The notes beneath the pieces are model-generated. The model worked only from the letters and a program-made list of their open reading frames with translations, searched no databases and was not told where the DNA came from. Positions 1-14,031 of a stretch of 64,000 bases of DNA are shown here, piece after piece. This DNA is from Cochliopodium minus (Eukaryota; Discosea; Himatismenida; Cochliopodiidae). The stretch lies in NCBI GenBank assembly GCA_024220525.1, contig JAMYWO010000029.1, positions 43,579 through 107,578 on the forward strand, written 5' to 3'. A program made the position numbers and the translations under genes. How positions within the stretch are numbered: the stretch's first letter is position 1; each line of letters starts with the position of its first letter.

Positions 1-82
1 AAAAAATAAAAAATAAAAAATAAAAAATAAAAAATAAAAAATAAAAAATAAAAAATAAAAAATAAAAAAATAAAATAAAAAT
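1..82. repeat. A6T 7-mer tract at the window edge, inside a myotubularin intron
   Basis: This is an almost pure tandem array of the 7-mer AAAAAAT. On the minus strand it begins just after a GTAATT splice donor (base 85 downward), so it lies in an intron of the myotubularin gene to its right. The same 7-mer borders all three N-marked joins further along the window. The window starts inside the array, so its true length is not visible. Confidence 0.95.
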
Positions 83-85
83 TAC

Positions 86-3000
86 TCATTTTTATCTTTT
101 TTAATGCCAACAAGAGGTTGAGAACATCTGGTGATAGAAGAGCCATTCTTATGTAAATAACTAAGAGCGGGAATTCTTCCTCTGCTGCGAAACTTTGTTG
201 CTTTGGTGAGTAATTCATCGTTGATGTTGTGGGGAACCACGAGGAGGGAGGGGTAGGTGTCACACAATTGGTAATCTTTGTTTGCTTCCGTTATTCTCCA
301 AAACTTGTTTGGAATTCCCATTTGTTTGTATACTGACCTCATGTTTTTGAAGTAGAACCTTTAATATTAAAAAAAAAATATTAAAATGTTAAAAAAGAAA
401 ATATTAAATATTAAAAATGAAATTTTTTGTTTAAAAATGAATTAAGATTTCTCAAAAAAAATCAAAAAATGTTTTTTTTTTTTGTTTAAAAATAAATTAG
501 ATTTTCTTTAAAATTAAAAAATTATATCAAATTATTTTATTTATTCTTATAAAATCAATAACTCTGTTGAATAAATGAAATGAATAAAAATCAAAAGATA
601 TCTTGAGATAATTTAAAAATAAATTTAAAAATAGAATAAATAATTAAAATAAAAAGAACAATTTAAAGTGAAATTATTAAAAAAAAATTATTTTTTTTTT
701 TATTTTTTTACCATCCATCATTCTTGGAGAACTGAGAAGGATTATCCAAATGTTTTCTTTCATAAACAGTATTGGGACTATCAAAAAACTCAGAACTTCT
801 AAACCTCCTATTCTTGTTCTTCTCAATCCAAAGATTGATCTCCTCGGGAAGTTTGTAAGAGTAGCAATAAAGAAAGTCGCTAAAGGAAAGTACACTAATG
901 CATTCGATCAAATTTTTTCTCACGTTGTTCACTTTTGACAACGAAAAGGATTCACTTCTTCCGTCCTTAGTTACAACACGAACTGACTTTACATTCAAAA
1001 AAATAAATTAAAAATTATCAAAATTATTTAAAAAATGAAAATAATAAAAATACAAAAAGAAAAAAACAATAATAAAAAATAAAAAATTATTGAAAAAATA
1101 ATTAAATTATAAAGTGTTTAAATGAAAATAATTCAAAAAAAAAAATTAAAAAATAAAAGTTTTAATAATAAAAAATAATGATGTGGAAAAAAAGTTACCT
1201 GTCTGTTTTTAATTTCAGTTGATATCTTTTCTAGCCTAGAAATTGAATGGAGAGGAATTTTGAAGAACAAAGGCCTTTTACCTTCCCTTGGATAGTTTTT
1301 GAAGATAAAGTTTCCGTTCGTGATGATCACATGTCCAAGTCTTTTATCGCAATATACATCTTCGAATATCTGTGAAATACTTTCTCCCAAATCAAGATCC
1401 AATGAGTTTAGAAACGCTTCACCAAGCATTCCTTCCTTCTTCAACTCGACCTTTTTTTGAAAATTAAAATAATGGAAATAGTAAAAATAAAATAACGAAA
1501 TAATGGAAATAGTAAATGAATAAAAAATAAAAATAAAAATAAAAATAAAGAATAAAAAATAATTAAAATAATTCAAATAAAAATAAAAATAAAAATAAAA
1601 ATAAAAACAATTTCTTTAAAAAAAATAATTTTATAGCTTGCTTTTTACCTTTTTCTTTTCGGAAGTTTTTTTTTCGACGTAAGGAACGGTATTGATGAAA
1701 AAAACGAAATTTTTTCTTTCACCATCACTCACCCTCAACTCCAACTTGTCACCTACACTAATGTTGGTGTCGAACAAGACATCTTGGTTGTTGAAATCGA
1801 TCCAATCTTCTTTGTTATCGAGGAGTTGGAAGAGATGAAGTGAGAAATCTAGTTCTTTGATCTTTTCTGCTGAGATGTCGAGGATGTTCAGCATTTCCAC
1901 CATCAGCTCATAGATGGTGATGTCATATTGAAAAAAGTGGCTCGTTCCTTTCTCTGAGACGAATTCAAATACCTCATTTTCTCTAAGCTCTAATATTGAC
2001 TTTAAATAAACAGATAAATGAATAAAAATTAAATGATATAAATTTAATTAAATTAATAAAATAATAAAATAGAAAAATAAATAAAATTAAAAAAAATAAA
2101 TAAAATTAAAATAAATAAAATTAAAAAAATTGAAGTTAAGAAAGAATTATATATTAAAAAGTTTTAGTTAAAAAAAAATATTTTTTAACTAAAACTCTGA
2201 TCTTTGATTCTCTCACTATTGAATTCATTTTTAGATAAAGTCCCTCGATGTGGTTCTTTTGGAGGTAGAAAATGTATTTGTTTTCTTCTGTGAATGAAAC
2301 CATCATTTTTTGGGAGATCATCTCCAAAACCTCCCTGAAAGTTATTTCTGGTTGAAAGGAGAGGAGATAACAAGTTTCATCTGGTAGTTTCACTTGCACT
2401 TGTAAATATTCTTCTTCATATGTTTGTTGTTCTCTTTCACCAAATGATCTATTATTTTTAATAAAAAATTTAAAGGTATAATGGAAATATTCTTGGATTT
2501 ATTTTTTTTTTCAATCTTAATTTAAATTCAAATAAAAAAAAAAATTTTTTTGACCTCAGTTCTAACATCTGTCCTTGCTCCATACCATAGTTCCATATTG
2601 GTATGTAAGGTAATAACCAAAGTCCTTTTAATAAAAGAATGGAAATTTAATAAAATTTTTTTTATTTTTTTATTTTTATATCGATAGTTACCATCTTGAT
2701 ATTGTGATGGAGGAAGATATAATCCATAGCCAGAATCATGATTCTTCAAATTCATCTCCTGGATGATCTTATCTATGGCACTGGACAGTAAAGTATTGAA
2801 GGAGAATTGGAAATTCCTCTTCTTCCTCGAATCCACCACGTTGATCTTCAATTTAATCTCTTTATTCAAGAAATTCTCCAAGTTGGAAGGTGATACCGCT
2901 ATCCTTTTCAGATTCTTCTTGAATAGGTATCTTGATTTGTTCAATGATGAATTATTATGAAGATCATTTTTCAGAACATAGGATTGGGTATCCCTGAAGA

Positions 3001-3235
3001 TCTCCTTTGGAAATATTTCTTTATTAATTTTGTTATTATCATTCTTCGTTGTAGAATATATTCCCGCTATGATATTATAGGGATCTGATGATGTCTTCTT
3101 CCTTCTTGTTCCTATCATCAAATCTCCCGATTCTACGCTCTTCTTTCTATTTCTCATCGTGGAGAAATTGTTGTAGACCTTATCTTCTAATGATTCTTCA
3201 TCTGATGAATAACTGTCTGATTTATCAATTTCCAT
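86..3235 (-). CDS. Myotubularin-family protein, N-terminal half: three ubiquitin-like lobes, PH-GRAM, start of phosphatase domain
   Basis: Partial gene read from ATG at 3235. Exons I can join in frame are 2692-3235, 2555-2624, 2190-2448, 1648-1999, 1199-1450, 712-986 and 86-358. The first ~130 residues are charged and probably disordered. Next come two ubiquitin-like lobes resembling talin F0/F1 ([13 protein letters not shown] then [22 protein letters not shown]) and a third, similar lobe ending [15 protein letters not shown] domain follows ([10 protein letters not shown] to TEIKNRQ, then [10 protein letters not shown]). The start of the myotubularin fold is clear: [47 protein letters not shown]. 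Myotubularins remove the 3-phosphate from PI3P and PI(3,5)P2 on endosomes. The P-loop Cys motif is not in this part. The product is sure at family level; calling the lobes FERM-like rests on pattern matching. Confidence 0.85.
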
Positions 3236-3635
3236 TTATTCCTATATTTCTATTGAGTGGTATTATTGATTTTACAACTGATTAATTTCGTTATTGATCT
3301 TTGTTTGACTATTAAAATTAAGATTTTGAATTCAAATAAAAAGAATTGTAGTGGATTTGTTGAGATAAATAATCAATTGAGATTATAGATTAGCTTTAAT
3401 TCCAAATTTTTTATTTATTTTTTGATGATTTCATTGGGAAATTTGTTTAACTTGATAATTCATAAGAATTTTCTTCACCTTTTTTTATCACTGAAATATT
3501 TTGAGATTATTGAATTTCCCAAACTTTTACAATTTTAATAGATATCACCAAACAATTCAAAAAGGGATCAAAAAGCAATTTAAAAAAGAATTTATAATTT
3601 ATAAATTTTAATTAAATATTGAAAAATAGGCTTTA
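3236..3635. other. Intergenic, about 400 bp
   Basis: AT-rich spacer between the start of the myotubularin gene and the stop of the carboxypeptidase gene, both on the minus strand. It should hold the myotubularin promoter. I see no open frame with coding character and no RNA gene. Confidence 0.6.
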
Positions 3636-6176
<2,541 letters not shown>

Positions 6177-6356
6177 TTTTTTTATTTAATTTCAAAAGAT
6201 TTTTCATTTGATCCAGCACACTCAGCCATTAAATTTGTTTTTCCACATCAACTTTTCACAAACATATATCTTTTGATAATCTGAACTTTGATAAATTGTT
6301 GAAAACTTAGAACCAAATTATTGTTTAATGTTTCACTCATTTTAATAAAAAAAAAA

Positions 6357-8139
6357 ATGGAGCCTCCTACTCTTGGATTAGTTGAATTTACTGTTGATCC
6401 TATTGGAAAATTGAGTATAGAATTGTGGTCCAAAGAATGTCCAATCACTTGTAGGTAAATAAAAATTCATTCTTTAAGCAAAAATTCAACATCAATATAT
6501 ATATTATACAATAAAAGCGGCCTAGTTTATTTATTTGGCTTTAATAACTGAATTGTTGGGGCAATATTTTATAAAGAAAAATAAATAATTATTCCAAAAC
6601 AGAATAAAGATTATCCAATAGATTAAATCAATATTTCAAATTGAATCATAAAAATCATCCAAAGGATAGATATAATGATCATTTAAAATTAAAATTCAAT
6701 TTTAATTTTCTTAAAAAACAAAAAATAGAAACTTCGTACAACTATGCTTAGAAGGATACTACGACGGACTGATATTTCACAGAATAGTACCAAATTTCGT
6801 AGCCCAAACAGGAGACCCAACAGGAACAGGAAAGGGAGGAGACACTGTCCAAGGAAAATCCCTCAAAACAGAAATACATTCACGTATCAGATTCAACCAC
6901 CGTGGTTTGCTGTCTACTTTGGGTGATGATAATAACAACAGTCAGTTTTTCATCACTTTGGACAAGTGTGATGACATCGATAGGTCCACTCATACCATTT
7001 TTGGAAGATTAGAGGGTAATTTTTTATAAAAAAATTTCTTTTTTAATTAAATAATTTTCATTTTTTTAATTAAATAATTTTTTTAAAAATAAATTTTTTT
7101 TCTTTTAAAAATTTATTTTAATTTAATTTTCTTTTTTAGGAGATACAGTTTACAATATTTTAAAGGTAAACCAGTTTCAAGTTGATCCAGGAACTGACAG
7201 ACCAAAGTTTCCTCCTGTAATTAAAAAAGTGGAAGTTATTGTAAACCCTTTTCCAGACATTGGTAAAAACTCATTTAAAACTTCATTATTTTTTTAATTA
7301 ATAATTTTTATAAATTATTTATATTAATTAAATTTTTTAATTTAAAATTAGTTCCTCGTGAAAAAAAAACTGAAAAGAAACAAGAAGTAAAAAAAGAAGT
7401 TAAAAAGGGAGTTAACAATAAAAAACTTTTGTCTTTTGGCGATGAAGAGGAAGAGATGGAAGAAGGTTTGGATTCTAACATAGGAATGGTTGGGAGCTAT
7501 CATTTCTCTGAGGATCCCAATGTGAAGAAACTAGTCGAGGAAAAAGATGATTCAAATTTAAAAGAGAAAGCGGAGATTAAAGATCAGAAAAAAAACGATG
7601 AGAAAAATTTCGATAAAGAAAATGAAAAGATTTTAACAGAAGATAAGGATTTTAAAATTAAAAATAACAAAAATAATGTTGACATTGGTAAAGAAGATGT
7701 TGATGAAAATCGATCTGATAAAAAAAGAAAAAAAGAAAAAAAAGAGAAAAAGCAAAAGAAACACAAAAAAGAGGAGAGATTTGATACAAAATTTGATAAT
7801 GATAAGAAGGAGGTTGTTCTCACTGAAGAAGATGCTAATTTGGAGTTTGAATCTATGATGAGAAAAGCTGCTTTGACTGGAAAATCTTCTGTTCATCAGG
7901 CTTCAAAGGATCACAACAAAGAAAAAAAAAAGAAACACAAAAAAAGCAAAAAAAGTAAAAAATTTAATGGTACTTTGAAGTTGAAGGGTGGGAGAAAGTT
8001 GGGTGGTGATGTTCCTATTTTCAATAAGATTGAAGAGATTGATGAGGAGAGAACTGATGAACAGAAAAAAATGATTGAAGAGTATCAATTAGAAAAAATC
8101 AGGAAAATAAAAGAATCGAGAAAGAAAAATCCGAAATAA
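6357..8139 (+). CDS. CWC27: CWC27-like spliceosomal cyclophilin
   Basis: Four exons: 6357-6454, 6729-7015, 7140-7262 and 7352-8139. The N-terminal ~170 residues are a cyclophilin fold: MEPPTLGLVEFTVDPIGKLS, NFVQLCLEGYYDGLIFHRIV, FVAQTGDPTGTGKGG, SQFFITLDK, STHTIFGRLEG. The closing PPVIKKVEVIVNPFPDIVPR is the typical end of the CWC27 cyclophilin domain. The long C-terminal tail is acidic, then rich in Lys and Glu, with KLLSFGDEEEEMEE at its start, as in CWC27 (NY-CO-10). In known systems CWC27 joins the activated spliceosome with CWC22. The active-site Trp of canonical cyclophilins seems to be absent near KCDDIDRSTH, as in human CWC27, so it is probably a binding module rather than an isomerase. 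It is divergent from the carboxypeptidase gene and convergent with PEX5. Confidence 0.93.
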
Positions 8140-8173
8140 AAATAAAAATAAATAAAAATATTTAATTTTATTT

Positions 8174-10187
8174 TCAAAATTTAAAAAATTCTCTAAATTG
8201 TTCAGGATCTCTTGATTCGGATAATTGTATTAAATCACGTCTTCCCATACAAAGAAAAGAATAATTAAGATATTCCCAAATATGTTCAGAGTTTTTGGAC
8301 AAACTTATAGCTTTTAAATAATATTTGCAACTTAATTTGTGAGCGCTTTGGTTTGAATAAGCAATACCCATGTTTGTCCACGAACGAACATAATTTGGTT
8401 TTATTTTTAAAGCATTTCTATATGCAAAAACTGCTTCTTTACTTCCTTCTTCTCTTGGATTGTTTGCCATAGTTGCTCCTTTTTTTAAAAAAAAAAAAAT
8501 TAAAAAAAAAAAAAGATAAAAAGATAAAAAAATCTGTTTACCAAGTTTATTCCACAAAGAAAAATCATTTGGATTTAATTTAACAGCATAATTAAAAGCC
8601 TCTTCAGCCTTGTCAAACTGTTTGGCAACATTGTAAATAACACCCAAAACGCTATGCAAATCGACATCGTTCTCATCAATCTTCAAAGCAGCGACAAACA
8701 AAAGCTCAAGTCTTTTGTAAGTAGGTAAATCATTAGGTAACATAGTAGTTTGTAAAACATGAGAATATTTAGGATGTTTTTCGAGCCACATTTCTAAGTA
8801 TTCGTAAGCACGTTCACGAGAGAACTCATTGGTGTGAGAGACTCCTAGTTGGAGGAGAGCTTGCAAGTTTCCACCGTCAGCTTTGATTGAGTTAAAGAGA
8901 GCTAAGATTGCTTTTTGGTCCTCATCATTTTCGGCATAACATGTTCCTATCAATCTCCATACCTTTAAGTAAAAAATTAAAATAATGCGAAAATAAATTT
9001 AGTAAAATCTAATAATAATTCATGTTTACTATTTAAGACATGTCCAAAATTTACAACTTTGTTAGCGGATAAAAAGAAATACTAACAAAATTTAAACTGT
9101 TGTAAAATTTTGAACATCTCTATTACTATTTAAATAATAAAAAAAAAATGTACTTTCAAATTCAATCAGAGTAATTTAATATGAATGAGTAAGTTTTGAA
9201 AAAAAAAAAATTTCTTTTAAATACAAAAAAAAATTAAAGTATAAAAAAATTATGATTTAAAAAAAAAAAAAAAATTTACTTCAGAATTAGTAGGATCTTG
9301 TTCAACAATGGATTCGAAAGCCAAAACAGCTTCCTCAAGTTTTCCGGCACCATACAAAGCGATTCCCTTCTCCAAAGCGTCCACCACCCCACGGAAAGGG
9401 TTGGATTCATGGAAAGAATAAGACTCACTTCCCTCCAATCGATTTTGCTCGTTTATTTTGTTGATAAGACCTTTTCTCTCCATCATTTCTTCTTTGGAAT
9501 ATTGATCCCATTGATTCGAGTTTTCTTCGGAGTTTCTTAACTTGAAATCTTCGAAATCTTCGCGGAGTTCGTTAACGAACAAGTCGTTTCTTTCGTGGAG
9601 TTCTTGTCTGTCTCTTTCACTCATTCTTTCGTAAACCTCTCCCATATCATCTAATTATTAAATTTAATTATTTAATGATTGTTATACAAAATATTTTTTA
9701 AACCTTAAATTTCTTTTTTTGAAAATTTTGAATGTTGGTTTAGTATGTTTGTTTGATGATTTTTTTTAAAATGAGTTTAGAAAATTTTTTTGTTGGTTTC
9801 TTAATGTAACTTGTTTATCAAAGTTAACAATTTTTTTTCAATTTCTTCCTTTAATTAAATTTATCTTCGATAAATATGGACATCTTTGTTTGATTATATA
9901 TATATATATAATGTTAATCTTTTCCCTTTAATTTATATTATTTGTTGGGAAAATTTATCCTTATTATTTCGCACCCCAAAGTTGAGGTATCACAAATTAA
10001 TTTCTTATTTGAATATTTTCTTTATCATTAATTGTTATTAAATTTTATTACTGCTTGACATATCATCCTTCTCGTAGATTTGATGATTATTTTGATCGTA
10101 TTCTTCATTCATCAGTCTTTCATTGTTCTCGAGATTTTTGTTGAAAGAAGATAATGGATTGTTTGTTTTGGAAAAGAAATTTTGCAT
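8174..10187 (-). CDS. PEX5: Peroxisomal targeting signal 1 receptor PEX5
   Basis: Reads from ATG at 10187 to TGA at 8174. Exon 1 (10052-10187) joins in frame to exon 2 starting at 9650 across a 401-nt intron; two further introns follow, near 8960-9280 and 8485-8540. Exon 1 encodes MQNFFSKTNNPLSSFNKNLE, which aligns with the family N-terminus around NPLxxL. The C-terminal half is a TPR array typical of PEX5 (NPFRGVVDALEKGIALYGAG, LIGTCYAENDEDQKAI, LLQLGVSHTNE, DLHSVLGVIYNVAKQFDKAE, WNKLGATMANN, VRSWTNMGIAYSNQ). This array binds the C-terminal SKL-type signal of peroxisomal enzymes in the cytosol. I did not find clear WxxxF/Y motifs in the linker (only QWDQYS), and the protein is shorter than usual. 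Exon 1 rests on frame, phase and motif match only. Confidence 0.92.
9041..9120. repeat. Imperfect inverted repeat in a PEX5 intron
   Basis: The left arm holds AAAATTTACAAC and TTTGTTAG. The right arm holds CTAACAAA and then GTTGTAAAATTTT, with an extra 9 nt between its two blocks. Weaker pairing extends outward (ATGTCC against GAACAT). The loop is about 16 nt. It could be a short hairpin or the remnant of a small inverted-repeat element. No coding frame overlaps it. Confidence 0.5.
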
Positions 10188-10400
10188 GATTATTAAAAGA
10201 GGGTATGTTGAATTTAGGTTCTATTTTTTTTTAATTTTTGATGGGATCTTTTTTTACAGAAAGGATTTTTATAATCCCAATGCAAATATAAATTTCTCTT
10301 CAAAATTCAAAGATTTGGGATCTTTCTTTATGTTAATGTAGTTTGAAATCTGAAATAAAAAAAAAGGAAAAATAAACTGAATTTATAAACAAAAATTTCA

Positions 10401-11245
10401 ATGGAAATCAAAAGTGATGAGGAGTGGTATTAAACTCATTTGAAATCATATCCTAAATTTGGTTACATATTTATTAATTTTTTGAATTTCAGGAGACAAA
10501 AATTATCAGAATTAGAATATACTGTATTGAGAAAAAATGGAACAGAAAAAGCATTCACAGGAGGTAAACATCTTTTATTTTTTATTTTTTTTCAATGAAT
10601 TTGCTCGTAATAATTTTTCCCAATTTATAAACCACAGAATATACAGATCATTTCGATAAGGGAGTATATTGTTGCAAGGGATGCGATGCACCTTTATATA
10701 TAGCGGGTGAAAAAAAAATTTAACTTTAATTTTTAAATTATAAATAATTTCAAAGATACCAAATTTCATTCTGGATGGTAAAAAAAACTCAAAAATTGGA
10801 AATGAAAGTATTTTTAAAAGAATATTTAAATAATTAGTGGATGGCCTGCATTTTTTGATGTAAAATAAAAAAAAATCAAAAATAATACAATAAACGTAAA
10901 GTAAAAATTTTTTATAAAGGCAATAGAAGGGGCAGTAACATTAAAAGAAGATAATAGTGGAAGAATGAAAAGGATTGAAGTAAGGTAAAAAAAAGAATTA
11001 AAAAAAATTACAAAAAATAAAAAAATAATGATTCCTAATGAAGATGTACAAAATGTGATTCACATCTTGGTCATTTGTTTAAGGGAGAAAAATTCAAAAC
11101 ACCAATAGATCAAAGATACTGCATCAATAGTGTTTGTTTAAATTTCCAAAAGAAAAAGGACACAACCCCATTTTTCTTGAAAAGAAATTTCCTGTTAGCA
11201 TCAATAACCATATTAACATTTTTGTCGTACAAATTATTATTTTGA
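10401..11245 (+). CDS. Peptide-methionine (R)-S-oxide reductase B, copy A, with C-terminal hydrophobic tail
   Basis: Starts [18 protein letters not shown] and carries all MsrB landmarks: [17 protein letters not shown], zinc pair [26 protein letters not shown], second zinc pair [10 protein letters not shown] and active-site motif QRYCINS. Several short introns split codons in frame (the SGCGW codons straddle one). MsrB reduces the R-sulfoxide of protein methionine using thioredoxin. After [15 protein letters not shown] the protein ends in a hydrophobic segment ([18 protein letters not shown]) that copy B lacks. This suggests a tail anchor facing the cytosol on ER, mitochondrion or peroxisome. 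The family call is firm; the anchor is inference from hydrophobicity. Confidence 0.94.
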
Positions 11246-11643
11246 TTTAAAAAAAAAACAAAGAAAATTTTTTTTAATTAAAAAAATTAAAAAATCAAAA
11301 AATTAATTAAAAAATTTTGGCAATGGTCAGATGGATTTTCTTTTGTTGGGTATAGAACATCTTCTTTACGAACTATTTTTTCATAATAAATAGTTTAAAA
11401 TTTTTAGGTACAAGACATCTTCTAGCACAATACAAGAGAATAATTCAATTACGGGTCATTTAATCAAGTATCTTATTATATTTCCTCTATCGTTAATAAA
11501 TTCAACTTAACAAATAACTCAAATTTTTAGCCAAATGTTATTAATTGAAAAAAATTTTTCAATTCAACATTCATCTGAACCAATTTCTTAGAATGCCTTT
11601 AAATTGAAGAAAAAGAAATATATTAAAAAAATAAAAAAAAAAA
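11246..11643. other. Spacer between the tandem MsrB genes
   Basis: About 400 bp of AT-rich DNA containing 3' sequence of copy A and the likely promoter of copy B. I see no coding frame or RNA gene in it. Confidence 0.55.
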
Positions 11644-12346
11644 ATGGAATTGACTGATGAAGAGTGGTAATATCATAGCAATATATTAATTAACGCCCTA
11701 TTACTTGATTTAAACTCATTTTGGATATTCTCAGGAGACAAAAATTAACAGAATTAGAATATTTGGTATTAAGAAAAAATGGAACTGAAAAAGCATTCAA
11801 AGGGGGTAAATAAAACTGAAAATATAATTCTTAAATTGGTTCATAATTTGATTGATGATAGAATTGACTGATCATTTTGAAGAAACTGGTACTTATCATT
11901 GCAAGGGATGTGATTCCCCTTTGTATACTGCCAAAACTAAATTCCATTCAGGATGGTAAATCTGATTTGAAAAAATTTTTCTTCATTTATTGTTTATAAA
12001 ACGAATATTTAACGAATATATAGTGGATGGCCTGCATTCTTTGATGTAAAAAGAAATATCAGAAGATTTTTCACTTAATTTTTATTTTCATTCAAAAATT
12101 TTTATATTTAAAGGCAATTGAAGGAGCTGTTACACTCATAGAAGATAATACTCATGGAATGAAAAGAATTGAAGCAAGGTAAATAAAATCTTTATTTAAT
12201 TCGTTTGGGATTTACTTCCATTTTGTTTGATTAGATGCAAGTCATGCGATTCACATCTTGGTCATTTGTTCAAGGGAGAAAAGTTTAAAACACCTATAGA
12301 TCAAAGATACTGCATCAATAGTGTTTGTTTGAAATTTAAAAAATGA
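11644..12346 (+). CDS. Peptide-methionine (R)-S-oxide reductase B, copy B, soluble
   Basis: Tandem paralogue of the upstream gene, starting [20 protein letters not shown]. It keeps [67 protein letters not shown] and [14 protein letters not shown], then stops. Both zinc-binding Cys pairs and the catalytic Cys are intact. The same exon junctions as copy A are used (the first intron splits the Trp codon of EEWRQ), so duplication happened after those introns existed. Without the hydrophobic tail it should be cytosolic. Together the two genes look like a soluble and a membrane-tethered repair enzyme. Confidence 0.95.
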
Positions 12347-12596
12347 GTCAATCAAAATGAAGAAATAAAGTTTTTAAACTAACAATCACCAATATTTTTA
12401 TTCAATTTAATTTTTTTTATTTATTTTTTATTTTCTTCGAAAAAAATAAAAAAATTAAAATAAAAAATTTTAATACAAAAAATTAAGATTTTCAAATAAA
12501 TTAAAAAAAGAATCCCAAAGAAATTATTTAACAAATAAAAAGAAACAAGAAAGATAAAAAAGGATCAGTGAGGAAAATTCACCCATAGCCTAATAT

Positions 12597-13787
12597 TTAA
12601 AAAAATTCAGAGTCATATTTGGATCTTTTCTTGTTGATGTTGTTAAGAAACTGCTGGTAAGCAATGTAAGCAGGGCTGTCAACAGGAATTGTAGTGAGCC
12701 AATCCCTATAACTTTTAGAGAGGTTACACCATTGATTGACAGTGAGATGATCTGGTTGGATATCCAAAGGCAAGCCACTTAATTCTATGATACCTTTCAC
12801 TTGTTGCTGTTGATCCTCTTTTGTAGGAATATCGGGTATGATTTGGTCGTCATCTATGATCTTCAGTTTTGGAATCTGGATTTTGGGCTCACATACTGTT
12901 TTGATGGCGTTGCTGAGATGTTTTCTTCTCATTCCGAACACTTGTCTCAGTACGTATTCAAGTGGTTCTGGCTCAACATCGTTCAATGGTTTTATTAGTG
13001 GTTTGATTTTGATCACTGAAGCAGTAACATCAGGAGGTGGAGTAAATGCTAAAAAAAAAATGGAGAATGAAAAAAAAAGGAAGAAATTTTTTATTATGAA
13101 ACACAAAAAGTTCTCTATTTAAAATTTTTCATAAAATTAAATTCTTATTTAAAAAAAAATCAAACCCTTTCCTACAATATCAAATCTTTTTTCAGGCAAA
13201 CATCTTTGTTGGCACATGACGGAAAGTCTTCCATACTCCTTTGACCCAGGCGGAGCAACCATCCTCAAAGCCACCTCCTTTTGAAACAACAAAGTCAAAG
13301 AAGTTCTCCCCGTAGAAAAAGTTCCGTCACGACCAGGGATCTGCCTCAACCACTTCAACAACATCTCTGTCGCCACATTGAATGGCAAGTTCCCAACAAT
13401 CTTCACCGGCTCGTTCTCACTCTCCCAAGTCTCCGGAGCAATATCTTTCACTAAATCTTTCTCATTTATCTCCAACATGTCTGCATGGATGATTTCTAGC
13501 CTTCCGTTTGATGCTTCTTTAAGAATTTCTAAAACAGGTAAGAATCTTGCATCTTTTTCTACTGCTATCACTTTTTTCGCTCCCAAGTTTAGCAGACTTC
13601 TTGTTAGACTTCCTGGTCCTGGTCCTACTTCTATCACTGTTGAGTTTCTCATGTCTCCTGCCACTTTGGCTATCCTTGTCGCTAGATTGAGATCCATGAT
13701 AAAATTCTGAGATAATTCTTGTCTTGCTCTCAGATTGTATAATTTTATCACCTCTTTTATTGTTGGTAATGGTGGAAGATTCAACAT
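12597..13787 (-). CDS. TFB1M: Mitochondrial rRNA adenine dimethyltransferase (TFB1M type)
   Basis: Two exons, with ATG at 13787, TAA at 12597 and an intron near 13100-13165. It begins MLNLPPLPTIKEVIKLYNLR and ELSQNFIMDL, the KsgA/Dim1 start in its TFB1M flavour. The SAM-binding motif is VIEVGPGPGSLTRSLL, followed by IAVEKDARFLP and HADMLE. The catalytic motif is NLPFNVATEM. Then come LLFQKEVALRM, RLSVMCQ and, across the intron, AFTPPPDV. The C-terminal part has VFGMRRKHLSNAI and ends KKRSKYDSEFF. It should dimethylate the two adjacent adenines of the small-subunit rRNA 3' hairpin, probably in mitochondria. No clear presequence precedes the fold, as in some TFB1M proteins. Confidence 0.94.
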
Positions 13788-14031
13788 TTTATTCTGTATA
13801 TTCGATTATATATCCTATTTTTTTGTTCTATATGATTAATAAATGAAAATTTGTGAGTGATTTGATTAAGTAACAACATGATAATTGTTCATCTGATGAA
13901 TATTAATCCAATAAATTAATCTTACTTACAATTTTCTTGATTGATATTCTTTTATCTTTCTTTTATTTTCTATCCCAATTTTATTTATAAAGATGCATTA
14001 AAATTTAAAAAAAATTAGATTATCTTGTTAG

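Noticed and set aside
7584-7896. Long Phe/Ser-rich minus-strand frames
   Set aside because: Antisense shadows of the Lys/Glu-rich tail of CWC27.
9896-9912. Short (TA)n run
   Set aside because: It lies in a PEX5 intron and is too short to interpret; no promoter or origin signal beside it.
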